Assembly: GCF_018070075.1 (NCBI RefSeq)
Contig: NZ_JAGPXE010000001.1
Span: 794,005-858,004, forward strand
Direction of reading: 5' to 3'
DNA: 64,000 bases
From: Saccharopolyspora endophytica
Lineage (GTDB): Bacteria; Actinomycetota; Actinomycetes; Mycobacteriales; Pseudonocardiaceae
Both the position numbers and the translations under genes were made by a program. Below are positions 1 to 7,630 of the stretch, in pieces (positions within the stretch are counted from its first letter, which is position 1; each line of letters begins with the position of its first letter). The notes under the pieces are model-generated. The model saw nothing but the letters and a program-made list of their open reading frames with translations, was not told the DNA's origin and searched no databases.

Positions 1-1046
1 CCTTGGTCGATTCTAACGCCGCTACCTGGGTCGTTGGGGTCTTGCCAGCGTTGCCCGACGCCCTTCTTGGTGGCGTTGCCGTCTCCCCATTCTTCGGGAA
101 GTTTCTCTTGTACGGCGGGGTCTTCCCACGGCAGCTCCGGCGCAGGGGCGGGCTCGGCGTCGCTCGTGTCGATGGCCTCGATCGAGTCGTCACCTGCTGC
201 TTCGGCCCCAAGCCCGCCGACGGAAGCGGCGACCATCGCCCCGCCGGCGACCATGCCCGCCCCGGCGACGTAGTTCACCGGCGCACCGACGACGGCTCCC
301 GCACCGGTGGCATCGAGTACGACGCCGCCGGCCATCGCGGCTGAGCTGACGGCGGTGAGTGCGGCACCGCCGACCGCGCCGACGACGAGCTCGGGATGGT
401 GCAGGGCAGCGTTGCCGAACGAGGCGAGCCCGTTGACCGCGGTCGCCGCGGCATCCCCGATCGCCTCACCGGCCTCGGCGATCCAGCTTCGCTCGGCCGG
501 TGCCGTGTCGCGTGCTCGGCTGACCACGTCGGCCGCCTGGTCCCCGGCCGTGGACAGCTGGTTGCGGGCCCGGTCCAGCATCGCACGGGCGGCTTGGCGT
601 TTGGCCTCTCCCGGATCATGGAAAGCGATCTGCGGTGCCGGTGCGCCCGGCTGGGCGTGCTGCTGGGCCTGCTCGACGCGCTGGGCGTGGTCGGCTCGTG
701 CCTGCTCGGTTGCGGCTTCGCCTTCGTTCCAGAGCCGGATCGCCTCGCCAGCCTGGCTTTGCGCCCAGGTCAGGGTCTGGCTGTAGTTCTCCAGAGCCCC
801 GGCGGCGTGGTGAAAGCTGTCACCGGCGGTGATCCACTTGGCGGGCTCGCCATCGAAGGCTGTCCGAAATTGCTCGGCTGCCTCGCCTTGCCAGCCTTCG
901 CTGCTGTCGATGCGCTTGAGCCCGTCACCAGCCTCGGCAAGGGAATCGCCGTAGCGCCGCATCGCCTCCGAAGTCGCACGCACTGCCGAGCTGTCCCCGG
1001 GAATGAGGGCCTGAGGGTCATCGGTGGAACCGAGTTCTGCGGCCAT
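1..1046 (-). CDS. WXG100-type secreted protein, toxin-like, 3' end cut by window
   Basis: The frame stays open from an ATG at 1046 to the left edge, so the protein is incomplete at its C-terminus. The N-terminal ~100 residues are helical with a WQG (WXG) motif near residue 49, as in proteins exported by ESX/type VII systems. An Ala/Gln-rich helical stretch follows, then a Gly/Ala-rich hydrophobic segment (about residues 200-270) and an acidic linker. The last visible residues (KKGVGQRWQDPNDPGSGVR) resemble the start of C-terminal toxin modules in actinobacterial polymorphic toxins; this last point is inference because the domain is cut. The ATG overlaps the stop of the upstream small gene (ATGA), so the two are co-translated. 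No immunity gene is visible. Confidence 0.75.
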   Translation of the reverse strand, partial: MAAELGSTDDPQALIPGDSSAVRATSEAMRRYGDSLAEAGDGLKRIDSSEGWQGEAAEQFRTAFDGEPAKWITAGDSFHHAAGALENYSQTLTWAQSQAGEAIRLWNEGEAATEQARADHAQRVEQAQQHAQPGAPAPQIAFHDPGEAKRQAARAMLDRARNQLSTAGDQAADVVSRARDTAPAERSWIAEAGEAIGDAAATAVNGLASFGNAALHHPELVVGAVGGAALTAVSSAAMAGGVVLDATGAGAVVGAPVNYVAGAGMVAGGAMVAASVGGLGAEAAGDDSIEAIDTSDAEPAPAPELPWEDPAVQEKLPEEWGDGNATKKGVGQRWQDPNDPGSGVRIDQ

Positions 1047-1372
1047 CACTCGGCCGCCGGGTCCTCGCCGGACACGCGGGCGATGACGCCGGCGAGGTGT
1101 GCTCGCGCGGCCTCATCGGTGCGGCGGTAGTCCTGCACGCACTGATTGAGGCGCCCGGAAACCTCCTCGGCATCCTCGGCGAGGTTGCTGACTCCGACAT
1201 CCCACCGATCGCAGAACTCGCTCGCCGTGGTGGCAAGGCGCTGATGACCGAACGCCTCTGCCGGGCAATCAAGATCCTCTACAGGCTTGCGGTTCATCGC
1301 CTCGATCGTTTCGCGTACGCCCCGCGCGGCGTGGTCCAACGCGGTCAGGTCGACTCGAAAGCCGTCCACCAC
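1046..1372 (-). CDS. small ESX-associated (type VII target-like) protein
   Basis: About 108 residues, mostly helical and without membrane segments. Size and composition fit the small ESX-1 secretion-associated/WXG partner proteins that sit directly before large WXG toxins. An in-frame ATG exists further upstream at 1507, but it would read through 45 unlikely residues towards the CRISPR leader. The GTG at 1372, preceded by GGGGACGGAG, is the better start; a second GTG at 1369 is equally spaced. The stop overlaps the start of the toxin-like gene by 4 bp. It probably chaperones or is co-secreted with that product, which is inferred from gene order. Confidence 0.6.
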   Translation of the reverse strand: MVDGFRVDLTALDHAARGVRETIEAMNRKPVEDLDCPAEAFGHQRLATTASEFCDRWDVGVSNLAEDAEEVSGRLNQCVQDYRRTDEAARAHLAGVIARVSGEDPAAE

Positions 1373-1525
1373 ACAAACTCCGTCCCCAGCTATCTGGATT
1401 CCAGGCGACACGGTAGAAAACCAGGCAAGCCATCGGGCAGGAAGTACGGATCTTCCCTCGAATGGAGCAGACCTGTCATGACGGGAAACGTGCGACACCA
1501 CTCCCAAAACTGCAGGTCATGAAGT
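1373..1525 (+). promoter_or_regulatory. probable CRISPR leader
   Basis: About 150 bp without a convincing gene, between the start of the ESX-like gene and the first repeat. Repeats are best conserved next to this side and degenerate away from it, which is the pattern expected if the leader and new-spacer end lie here. The orientation of the type I-E-like repeat also puts the leader on this side. It should carry the array promoter; none was recognised by eye. Confidence 0.45.
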
Positions 1526-1981
1526 GTGCTCTCCGCGCACGTGGAGGTGGTCCGGGCACGATCTCGTGGACGGCCAGGGCGGCGAGGTGCTCTCCACGCA
1601 CGTGGAGGTGGTCCGACCCACTCTCCCCGGGGGTGACGATGAAGTCGTGCTCTCCACGCACGTGGAGGTGGTCCGCCCGCTGAGACCGAATGAAGAGCCT
1701 CTTCCGCGTGCTCTCCACGCATGTGGAGGTGGTCCGCTAGGCGTACCCCAACGATCCAAGCAAGGACTGCGCTCTCCACGCACGTGGAGGTGAACCGGCG
1801 TGCACTGCGTTGCGCGGATGCCCGAGGAGGTGTTCTCCACGCACCGTGGAGGTGATCCGATGAAGGAACTCTTCCCGACCTGGCAAAACACGTGCTCTTC
1901 ACGTACGTGGAGGTGGTCCGCGCGGTCAGTTGTTCGCTGCGGCCCGCAACGGGTGCTCTTCACGCATGTGGAGGTGGTCCG
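1526..1981 (+). CRISPR. type I-E-like CRISPR array, 8 repeats
   Basis: Eight ~29-bp repeats begin at 1526, 1587, 1647, 1708, 1769, 1830, 1892 and 1953, with spacers of 31-32 nt. The consensus starts GTGCTCTCCACGC and ends ACGTGGAGGTGGTCCG; the CTCCACG/CGTGGAG halves form a short hairpin. This is the size and shape of actinobacterial type I-E repeats. The repeat at 1769 has changes at both ends, the one at 1830 carries a one-base insertion (30 bp), and those at 1892 and 1953 have TCTTC in place of TCTCC. Distal-end decay supports reading on the plus strand. No cas gene is in the window. Confidence 0.95.
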
Positions 1982-2094
1982 GCACTCACGGTCTTCGCTT
2001 TGGTTCGCGCAGCGCTCGCGGGGCCGGCGTTGTTTGCCCGCACCCGAGAGACCGGTGAACACGAGGTTATGGTGTCGTTGGCTAGGCTGGCCAG

Positions 2095-2616
2095 GTGGAC
2101 AGCCATGATCGCCGTAGAGCGGAACAGATGCTCGTCGGGGTCCTGCACGCCGAATTCGCTGTCGCGCGGCACAACGCTGGTACCCGTGCACACGGACGTC
2201 GGTATCTTGGGCGGGCCGACTTGCTCTTGACCGAGGCAGAGCTGTTCTCCCCCGTAATCCAGCTCGATGTGCTTGGTTCTGATCGGCAGTGCTTCGCCAC
2301 TGCCCAGGCCGTCGCGGCACGTGACAGCACGGTGCTCTATGCCGAAGGCGTCGCGATCGATGAATTGGGGATCGTCATCGAGCATGCGTGGTGCGTGGAT
2401 GCCACGAGCGGGGAGGTCATCGAAACGACCTGGTCGACGCCGGGCGGCGCCTACCTCGGATTCGCCCTGTCTCCGACCTGGATGCGGCGCCACGATGTCG
2501 GTAGGCCGTTGCTTGACGTTGGCTATGGCATCGTGACGAGCTTGTACGACCATGGCGTACCCGACGAGATGTGCATACGTGGGCTAGGCCGTCAGGTGGG
2601 GATCACCCAGAGCTGA
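2095..2616 (+). CDS. unknown protein inside the CRISPR array (HAWxxD...TW motif)
   Basis: 173 residues from a GTG, no signal peptide or membrane segment. The central part (about residues 84-123) reads EGVAIDELGIVIEHAW, then D, G-E-V and TTW, then PGGAYLGF. The spaced EHAWxxD / TW / AYxG pattern recalls a family of short phage and plasmid proteins of unknown function; this is recollection, not a search result. The gene lies between repeat 8 and two further in-register repeats, on the strand the array is read from. Nothing is recognisable in 1982-2094 before it. Function is unknown; no link to CRISPR biology can be claimed from sequence alone. Confidence 0.65.
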   Translation: MDSHDRRRAEQMLVGVLHAEFAVARHNAGTRAHGRRYLGRADLLLTEAELFSPVIQLDVLGSDRQCFATAQAVAARDSTVLYAEGVAIDELGIVIEHAWCVDATSGEVIETTWSTPGGAYLGFALSPTWMRRHDVGRPLLDVGYGIVTSLYDHGVPDEMCIRGLGRQVGITQS

Positions 2617-2669
2617 AAACGGGCTCCCCGGTCGGCTTGGAGCAGCCATGCCCGTGGCCCCGATGACCC

Positions 2670-2759
2670 GCGCTCTCCACGCGCGTGGAGGTGGCCCGGA
2701 CGGGTCGTAGTGCCCTGTCAACCGGTGCGGGTGCTCTCCATGCACGTGGAGGTGGTGCC
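2670..2759 (+). CRISPR. two distal CRISPR repeats beyond the inserted gene
   Basis: Repeats at 2670-2698 and 2731-2759 match the array consensus with few changes (GCGCTCTCCACGCGCGTGG and GTGCTCTCCATGCACGTGG at their 5' parts). They are separated by one 32-nt spacer and run in the same direction as the main array. They look like the trailer end of the same array, cut off from it by the 2095-2616 gene. The last repeat ends 17 bp before the integrase stop codon. Confidence 0.88.
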
Positions 2760-2776
2760 ACTCTATGCAGGTATGG

Positions 2777-3886
2777 CTAGTGTCCAGACTCTCTCTTGAT
2801 GCTGGATTGTGCCTGCTTCCAGCGGTCTTCGAGTTTGGTCAGCATGTGGTCGATCATGGGTTGGCTGCAGTGCGAGTAGATTCCTTCGACTCCGGGTAGA
2901 TGGTGGCCGAGTCGTTGGAACTGCAGGGCCTTGTCGACGTGGTCCTCGTTGAGCCACGTCTTGTGGGTGTGGCGGAGACCGTGGAAGGTCAAGTTGGGCT
3001 GTAGTGCGGCCCAACCGCGTTGCTTGTGCCCGGCCACTGCTGGACGCCAAAAGCGGCTGCGGAAGTTCGCGCGGCGCAGTAGCCCACCTCGGACACCGGT
3101 GAACACGTGATCGCTCGGCTGCTGTGAGCGGTGTTCACGTAGCAGCTCTACGAGGAACGGTGGAAGATGGATCACCCGTGCACTGCATGGTGTCTTAGGC
3201 GGTCCGAGTTCGAGCTTGCCGCCATTTTCATGAAGAGCACCGACTTTGTGATCGACAGTAATCGTGTTTTCATCGAGATTGACATTCCGCCATGTTAGGC
3301 CGACGATCTCGCCCCAGCGCATGCCGGTAAACGCCGCTGTGAGGACAAGCGTCCTATGCTCGGGTATACGCTCGACAATGCGCAGGAGTGAACGAGCTGT
3401 GACCGTCTCCTTCGGAGGTGACGACTCGAGTGTCAACTTGAGTCGTCGGCATGGGTTCTTGGTGATCAGATCTTCCTCGACGGCATCACCAAGGATCATC
3501 GATAGAAGCGTGATGATGTCGCGCACCGTAGCATCGGCGAGGCTTCGGCGTAGGTTCTTCGCCCAACCTTTGACTTTGATGTGACTGATTTCGTCCAGGG
3601 GCGTATCGCCGAACTTCGCGATCAGATGGTTATTCAGGTGCGAGCGATACTTTAGCCAAGTTCCCTTGCTGACATCGTGCGCCTCTTCCCAGGTCCGCGC
3701 CCATTTTTCAAACGTGACGGACTCTTTGCTGCGGGCGACGAAAGTCTTGTTCCGCATCTCGTACTCAACGTCGCTGGCGCGCGTCTGGGCTTCGGTTTTC
3801 GATGTGAACCCAGTCTCTGTCTGCAGTTTCCCCTTGTGGTAGTAACGTACGCGCCAGCCGCTTCCGTGCGCCTCATGCCATGCCAT
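2777..3886 (-). CDS. int: tyrosine integrase of the conjugative element
   Basis: 369 residues, normal length for element integrases. An N-terminal arm-binding/SAM-like region (about 1-150) is followed by a catalytic domain with Arg190 in TGMRWGE, His302-x-x-Arg305 in HGLRH, His328 in RLGHH and the nucleophile Tyr337 in GIYSH. All expected active-site positions are present, so it is probably functional. It catalyses site-specific integration and excision between attP and attB. It is last in a minus-strand run (companion gene, methylase, xis, int) and lies at the element edge beside the CRISPR trailer, so an attachment site is expected within or just past 2760-2776. Confidence 0.95.
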   Translation of the reverse strand: MAWHEAHGSGWRVRYYHKGKLQTETGFTSKTEAQTRASDVEYEMRNKTFVARSKESVTFEKWARTWEEAHDVSKGTWLKYRSHLNNHLIAKFGDTPLDEISHIKVKGWAKNLRRSLADATVRDIITLLSMILGDAVEEDLITKNPCRRLKLTLESSPPKETVTARSLLRIVERIPEHRTLVLTAAFTGMRWGEIVGLTWRNVNLDENTITVDHKVGALHENGGKLELGPPKTPCSARVIHLPPFLVELLREHRSQQPSDHVFTGVRGGLLRRANFRSRFWRPAVAGHKQRGWAALQPNLTFHGLRHTHKTWLNEDHVDKALQFQRLGHHLPGVEGIYSHCSQPMIDHMLTKLEDRWKQAQSSIKRESGH

Positions 3887-4019
3887 AAAAGTGACTCCAC
3901 CTACGTAAAGTGTTCGCTAATTTCGGGGTGTGAACATTCACGCTCCACTTCGTGGGAATGTCAAGCGGTATGTGTTCGCCGCGCGTTGGCGGTACATGCA
4001 AGATGAATGAATGATTCAA

Positions 4020-4262
4020 TCAGCGGCGGTGAGTGCTCCGAGAGCTTTGGTGGACGATGGTTTCGAGGTCGCTCTTGCTGAAGCGAAGATGCTTTCCTAA
4101 GAAGGTGCAAGGGATGCTTCTCGAGCTGGCCTTTCGCCGCAACCATGATTCACGAACACGCAAAACCTGTGCGACTTCCGAAGGTGTATAGAGACGGAAC
4201 GGATCGTTCTCTTCTCTACTATTGTCTATGGCGGGTTCGCGCTCGTCTGGTTGCCTCGACAT
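4020..4262 (-). CDS. xis: excisionase-type helix-turn-helix protein
   Basis: 80 residues starting at an ATG preceded by CAGGAGG (4270-4280 on the complement); a longer frame upstream lacks such a site. The core reads LYTPSEVAQVLRV, then W-L-R and FLGKHLRFSKSDL, the pattern of HTH_17/MerR-like excisionase proteins. Such proteins bind the attachment site and steer the integrase towards excision. It sits between the methylase and int on the same strand. The 3887-4019 gap to int holds an imperfect palindrome (ACATTC...GAATGT, about 3931-3958) that may be an Xis or regulatory site; that is inference. Confidence 0.8.
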   Translation of the reverse strand: MSRQPDEREPAIDNSREENDPFRLYTPSEVAQVLRVRESWLRRKASSRSIPCTFLGKHLRFSKSDLETIVHQSSRSTHRR

Positions 4263-4296
4263 GATTACTGGGCCTCCTGTGGCGATGCTCTGTCGC

Positions 4297-5142
4297 TCAG
4301 CGCTTGCGAAAGACGAGGACGTCTTCGTGGGTGATGAGGTGGAGGGGGAGTCCGGCCTTGCGTTGTTTTCGCACGAAGTCGCGTTGGAAGAAGCTGCCAC
4401 GGGCCACGAGCTTGTCGTCGGCGACGCGTCCCAGGAGCGCGACGCAGCGTTCGGTGAGGTTCAGTCCGGCGCGAAGTCCACATTCGTGGATTTGGGATGG
4501 AAGGTCGATGAGTTCGGCGTTTTCGCGCCAGGGGCGGAGGGTGATGACGACGTGGCCGCCGGGGCGGAGATAGGGGGCGGTGGCGGTGAGGATGCGGGTG
4601 AAGCCGGTGAGGAGTCGGTGGTGGCCGATGTTGGCGAGGTTGCCTCGGTCGAGGGTGTTGCCGTAGCGGTGGAGCCGCTTGTGCACGCCGGCGTCGCCGG
4701 TGGTGACTCGGCCGTGGGTGGAGGGGCCGTAGGGCGGCGAGGTGACCACGAGTGCGACCGTGCCGCGAAGCTCGGAAGGCAGAACCGAGTCGAGTTGGCG
4801 GGCGTCGCCACGGAGGACGCGCCCGGGTGTGTGGGTGCCGGTGCGGTGGGCGCGGTCAAGGTTGTGCTGGGCGATCTGGGCCCACTGGTGTTCGTATTCG
4901 ACGCCGATGCCGCGTCGCTGCTGGTGCAGTGCTTCGACCAGGGTGGTGCCGATGCCGCACATGGGGTCGAGCACGGTGTCGCCGGGCTGGGTGTAGTGGG
5001 CGATGGCGTGCGCGGCGATGGCGGGCAGCATTTTGGCCGGATGTGCGGTGGACTCCCGGAGATAGCGGCCCTTGCGTTGGGTGACCGGGGCGGCCTGAGC
5101 GGTGGCCCACACCGACAGCGGGGGCAGGTGAGTGTCGGTCAT
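4297..5142 (-). CDS. orphan DNA amino-methyltransferase
   Basis: 281 residues. SAM-binding motif I is DPMCGIGTT at residues 59-67 and the catalytic motif IV is TSPPYG at 134-139, as in N4-cytosine/N6-adenine DNA methylases of the TRM11/site-specific type. No restriction endonuclease is adjacent, so it is an orphan methylase. It could protect element DNA on entry to a new host or mark sites that control excision. The start overlaps the upstream gene's stop by 4 bp, and xis begins 34 bp after its stop, so methylation and excision genes are probably co-transcribed. Confidence 0.88.
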   Translation of the reverse strand: MTDTHLPPLSVWATAQAAPVTQRKGRYLRESTAHPAKMLPAIAAHAIAHYTQPGDTVLDPMCGIGTTLVEALHQQRRGIGVEYEHQWAQIAQHNLDRAHRTGTHTPGRVLRGDARQLDSVLPSELRGTVALVVTSPPYGPSTHGRVTTGDAGVHKRLHRYGNTLDRGNLANIGHHRLLTGFTRILTATAPYLRPGGHVVITLRPWRENAELIDLPSQIHECGLRAGLNLTERCVALLGRVADDKLVARGSFFQRDFVRKQRKAGLPLHLITHEDVLVFRKR

Positions 5143-5855
5143 CGCTGGGCTCTTTCGGTCCGTGCGGCCGGGTGCGTGTCGGGCTCGGGCTGGCGGGGCT
5201 GGGCGAAGACCAGCAGGTCCAGGTGGACACGGCTGTGCACCGAAGGGCGGCCGTCGGGTGCTGGTCGCGCGGATCGCGTGAGCTCCTTCAACGGCGCGAG
5301 CAGTGTCACGACGTGCTGGAGGTAGAGCAGATCCTCATCCTGCGAGGCGGTGACCAACGCGCCCGTGGGATCCATCAGTTGTTGGTCGTGGAGCTGGTGG
5401 TGGGTGAGAACCACGAGCATCCCACCTGCGCGGAGCGCAGCTGCGGCCTGCTGAGCCAGGTGCTTGCTCTGCTCGGCGTGGCCGGGTTCGGGCGGTACAA
5501 CGGCGAGCGCCAGATCGACCGTTCCCTGGGCGCCCGGTTCGTCCACGGGTCGCCGCTGGTGTGCGCGGAGCACGCCGTGCAGCGCCGGTAGTTCCGCAGA
5601 GGTCGCGTTGAGGAACGCGACTTTCTCGCCGACGCTGCAAAAGGCCTGCATGATCTCGTCGAGTACTGAGCGAGGCCACCGCTGCGGGCCGTGTGCCTCC
5701 GTCGCTGTGGTGCAGGGCCACACGGTGGCCGGGGTGGTGTCGCCCGTCTTCGTTGTCGGTTCGCCGGCTGGGCGCGTGGGTGCTGCCTGCGTGCTCGACT
5801 TTGCCGGGTCGGTGTCAATTTGGCTCGATGGCGATCGAGATTCCGACGCGCTCAT
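5139..5855 (-). CDS. methyltransferase-companion protein, unknown function
   Basis: 238 residues from an ATG preceded by GCGGAGGAACGC. The first ~60 residues are Ser/Thr/Pro-rich and probably disordered. The rest has a Rossmann-like look: the stretch ALRAGGMLVVLTHH (roughly residues 145-160) resembles the strand-turn of class I methyltransferases, but no SAM motif I or catalytic PPY is visible. It may be a degenerate methylase subunit pairing with the product of the next gene, with which it overlaps by 4 bp. First gene of the int-side operon. Confidence 0.7.
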   Translation of the reverse strand: MSASESRSPSSQIDTDPAKSSTQAAPTRPAGEPTTKTGDTTPATVWPCTTATEAHGPQRWPRSVLDEIMQAFCSVGEKVAFLNATSAELPALHGVLRAHQRRPVDEPGAQGTVDLALAVVPPEPGHAEQSKHLAQQAAAALRAGGMLVVLTHHQLHDQQLMDPTGALVTASQDEDLLYLQHVVTLLAPLKELTRSARPAPDGRPSVHSRVHLDLLVFAQPRQPEPDTHPAARTERAQR

Positions 5856-6297
5856 TGCGTTCCTCCGCAAGCCCCTGAACGGCGCGGGCCGTTCGCGGTT
5901 GTGACACCTCTGAACTCCGATTCCGGGCACGTTCGGGGACAGGCGAGAAATGAAATTTTGAGGACGTGGTCGGCGTCTGTGATCACGGGGATGTTTTTTA
6001 TGATTGCTCGCCGCGGGTAAATAATTTCGATCTTGACATCGGGCTCGTAGCAGGTCGGGTGTGGTGGGTCTGCGTCGACTTCAGGCCGCTAACGTTGCAG
6101 CTCATCGGCCTGCGGACTGCATACGTGGCTCGCTTGTTCGCGCGTGGGTTCGATCTTGCTGACTCGGGTTCTTCTCGTTCGTAGTTTTTGTGTAGTCGTG
6201 CGGAATGAAATTCGTAAGAGGCAAGTAGCAGGTATGTAGTGGTGCGCATGGCGTGATGCAGAGGTCGTTGATTCGACGTTTGCAGAGAGGTCACGTC
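5856..6297 (-). promoter_or_regulatory. divergent control region between int/methylase and transfer operons
   Basis: About 440 bp with no credible gene and visibly more A/T than its surroundings (for example around 5945-6030 and 6180-6235). It separates the minus-strand companion-methylase-xis-int operon from the plus-strand transfer operon, so promoters for both should lie here. A 10-bp direct repeat TTCGATCTTG occurs at 6026-6035 and 6149-6158 and may be an operator pair. A TTGACA at 6033 has no good -10 at the right distance, so no promoter is assigned. Confidence 0.45.
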
Positions 6298-7224
6298 ATG
6301 CGATCCAACTCGAACTCGAAGAATGAATCCGGCGGGCGGGAATTGTCACCGCTCGCGGCCGCTCGCCAATCCTTTTCGTGGCTGGTGACCGGGCCCGAGC
6401 CGATCACGGTCAACGGCCAGGACTTCCCAGATTTGCCCGCTCGGATGCTGCGGCTCGATGAGCTGAGGGACTGCCTGCTGCGCAGGGCCTGCACGCAGGA
6501 CACCCGCGATGCGGTGTGGGCGCACCTGGTGTCGGCCTCCCGCGCCGAGGGAGCGGTATGGACCCTGGGGTGTGTCGGTGTGGCGCTGCCGGCGCTGATC
6601 CGAGCCAGTGCTGCACTGACCTCGCGGTTCGTGGGCGACACCGCGGATATCGAAGCAGCGGTGCTCGCCGGTTTTATCGCTGAGCTCGCGCAGATCGACT
6701 GTTCCCGGATGCAGATCATGGTGCGCCTGCGGTGGGCCGCCTACCGCGCAGGGCACGCCGCGGTCCGCGAAGCCCTGGACACACCCTTGCCAGGGGGGAC
6801 CACGCCGTCTTCCTCGCCCCCGCCCCGGCCGTGGGGCCACCCCGACATCGTCCTGGCCCGTGCGGTGGCCGACGAGGTCATCACCCCCGACGAAGCCCAT
6901 CTGATTGGCGCCACCCGCCTGGAACGGATCCCGCTGACCGAGGTCGCCGAGCACTCCGGCGTGAGCTACGAGGCGATCAAGAAGAAGCGGCAGCGCGCCG
7001 AACACAAGCTCGTCGACTACCTCCGCGACGACAACGACGCCGGCCACGACGACGAGACCACTGCCCGAACGGCGAGTCCTGCCCAGAGCACGCCCGCCGG
7101 TCGGCGTCGGTGCGCTGACGGGTTGTCCCGAACGTGCGGCGAATCCGGAGTTCAGAAGTGCGGGGCTCGCCCCGCTCTGCCGTCGCCGGCGCCCGCGCTC
7201 AAGGAGGACACCCCATGCGACTGA
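6298..7224 (+). CDS. sigma-70 region 4-like regulator of the transfer operon
   Basis: 308 residues from the ATG at 6298, preceded by GAGAGG; an upstream in-frame ATG at 6253 lacks a ribosome site. Residues about 185-240 form a region 4-like helix-turn-helix (LTEVAEHSGVSYEAIKKK at 213-230). The N-terminal half is helical and has no recognisable sigma region 2, so it is more likely a transcriptional activator than a full sigma factor. Its position as first gene of the type IV secretion operon suggests it controls transfer. The 3' end overlaps the next gene's start by 10 bp. Confidence 0.7.
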   Translation: MRSNSNSKNESGGRELSPLAAARQSFSWLVTGPEPITVNGQDFPDLPARMLRLDELRDCLLRRACTQDTRDAVWAHLVSASRAEGAVWTLGCVGVALPALIRASAALTSRFVGDTADIEAAVLAGFIAELAQIDCSRMQIMVRLRWAAYRAGHAAVREALDTPLPGGTTPSSSPPPRPWGHPDIVLARAVADEVITPDEAHLIGATRLERIPLTEVAEHSGVSYEAIKKKRQRAEHKLVDYLRDDNDAGHDDETTARTASPAQSTPAGRRRCADGLSRTCGESGVQKCGARPALPSPAPALKEDTPCD

Positions 7225-7625
7225 ACACCGCCACACCCGACCCCGAACACCGCGCCGAACCCGCGCGATCACGCCGTCCACGTCGAGCCGCACGGCACCC
7301 ACGGTTCGTTCTCGCGGCGGGGCTCGCCCTGGTCGGCATGCTGCTTGGCGCTGCGACCGGTCACTCGGCTCCCGTGATGGTTCTCGCGGAGGCGGCCAAC
7401 CTCGAAACGGTCATGAACAACGCCCGCAACTGGATCATGGGCATTCTCGCGGTGGTCGCCACGTTGTTCCTGACCATCGGCGGCCTGCGCTATCTACTCG
7501 CTGGCGGGGACCCGAGCGAAGTCGAAAAAGCCAAGCAAGCGGTAAAGCACGCCGCCTATGGCTTCGCTGTCTGCGCTCTCGCGCCGATTCTGGTCGGCAT
7601 CCTCAAGGGAATTCTTGAGGTGTAA
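7215..7625 (+). CDS. VirB2/TrbC-like conjugative pilin
   Basis: 136 residues from an ATG with AAGGAGGACACCCC before it. A basic leader and a hydrophobic segment (about 30-50) form a signal sequence. The mature part has two hydrophobic helices around a polar turn with NARNWIMGILAVVATLFL and RYLLAGGDPSEVEKAK. This arrangement matches actinobacterial type IV secretion pilins. It should form or line the transfer conduit in the membrane. It overlaps the regulator gene before it and is 5 bp from the VirB6-like gene. Confidence 0.85.
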   Translation: MRLNTATPDPEHRAEPARSRRPRRAARHPRFVLAAGLALVGMLLGAATGHSAPVMVLAEAANLETVMNNARNWIMGILAVVATLFLTIGGLRYLLAGGDPSEVEKAKQAVKHAAYGFAVCALAPILVGILKGILEV

Positions 7626-7630
7626 AGCCC

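Noticed and set aside
396..1130. Long plus-strand frame opposite the WXG gene
   Set aside because: It mirrors the codon bias of the minus-strand gene, which has a WXG motif and a proper start; the plus frame has no family features.
1390..2320. Minus-strand frames running through the CRISPR repeats
   Set aside because: Their repeated HLHVRGEH-type peptides are translations of the repeats, not proteins.
6033..6061. TTGACA as a promoter -35 box
   Set aside because: No TANNNT-like -10 at 16-19 bp on the same strand.
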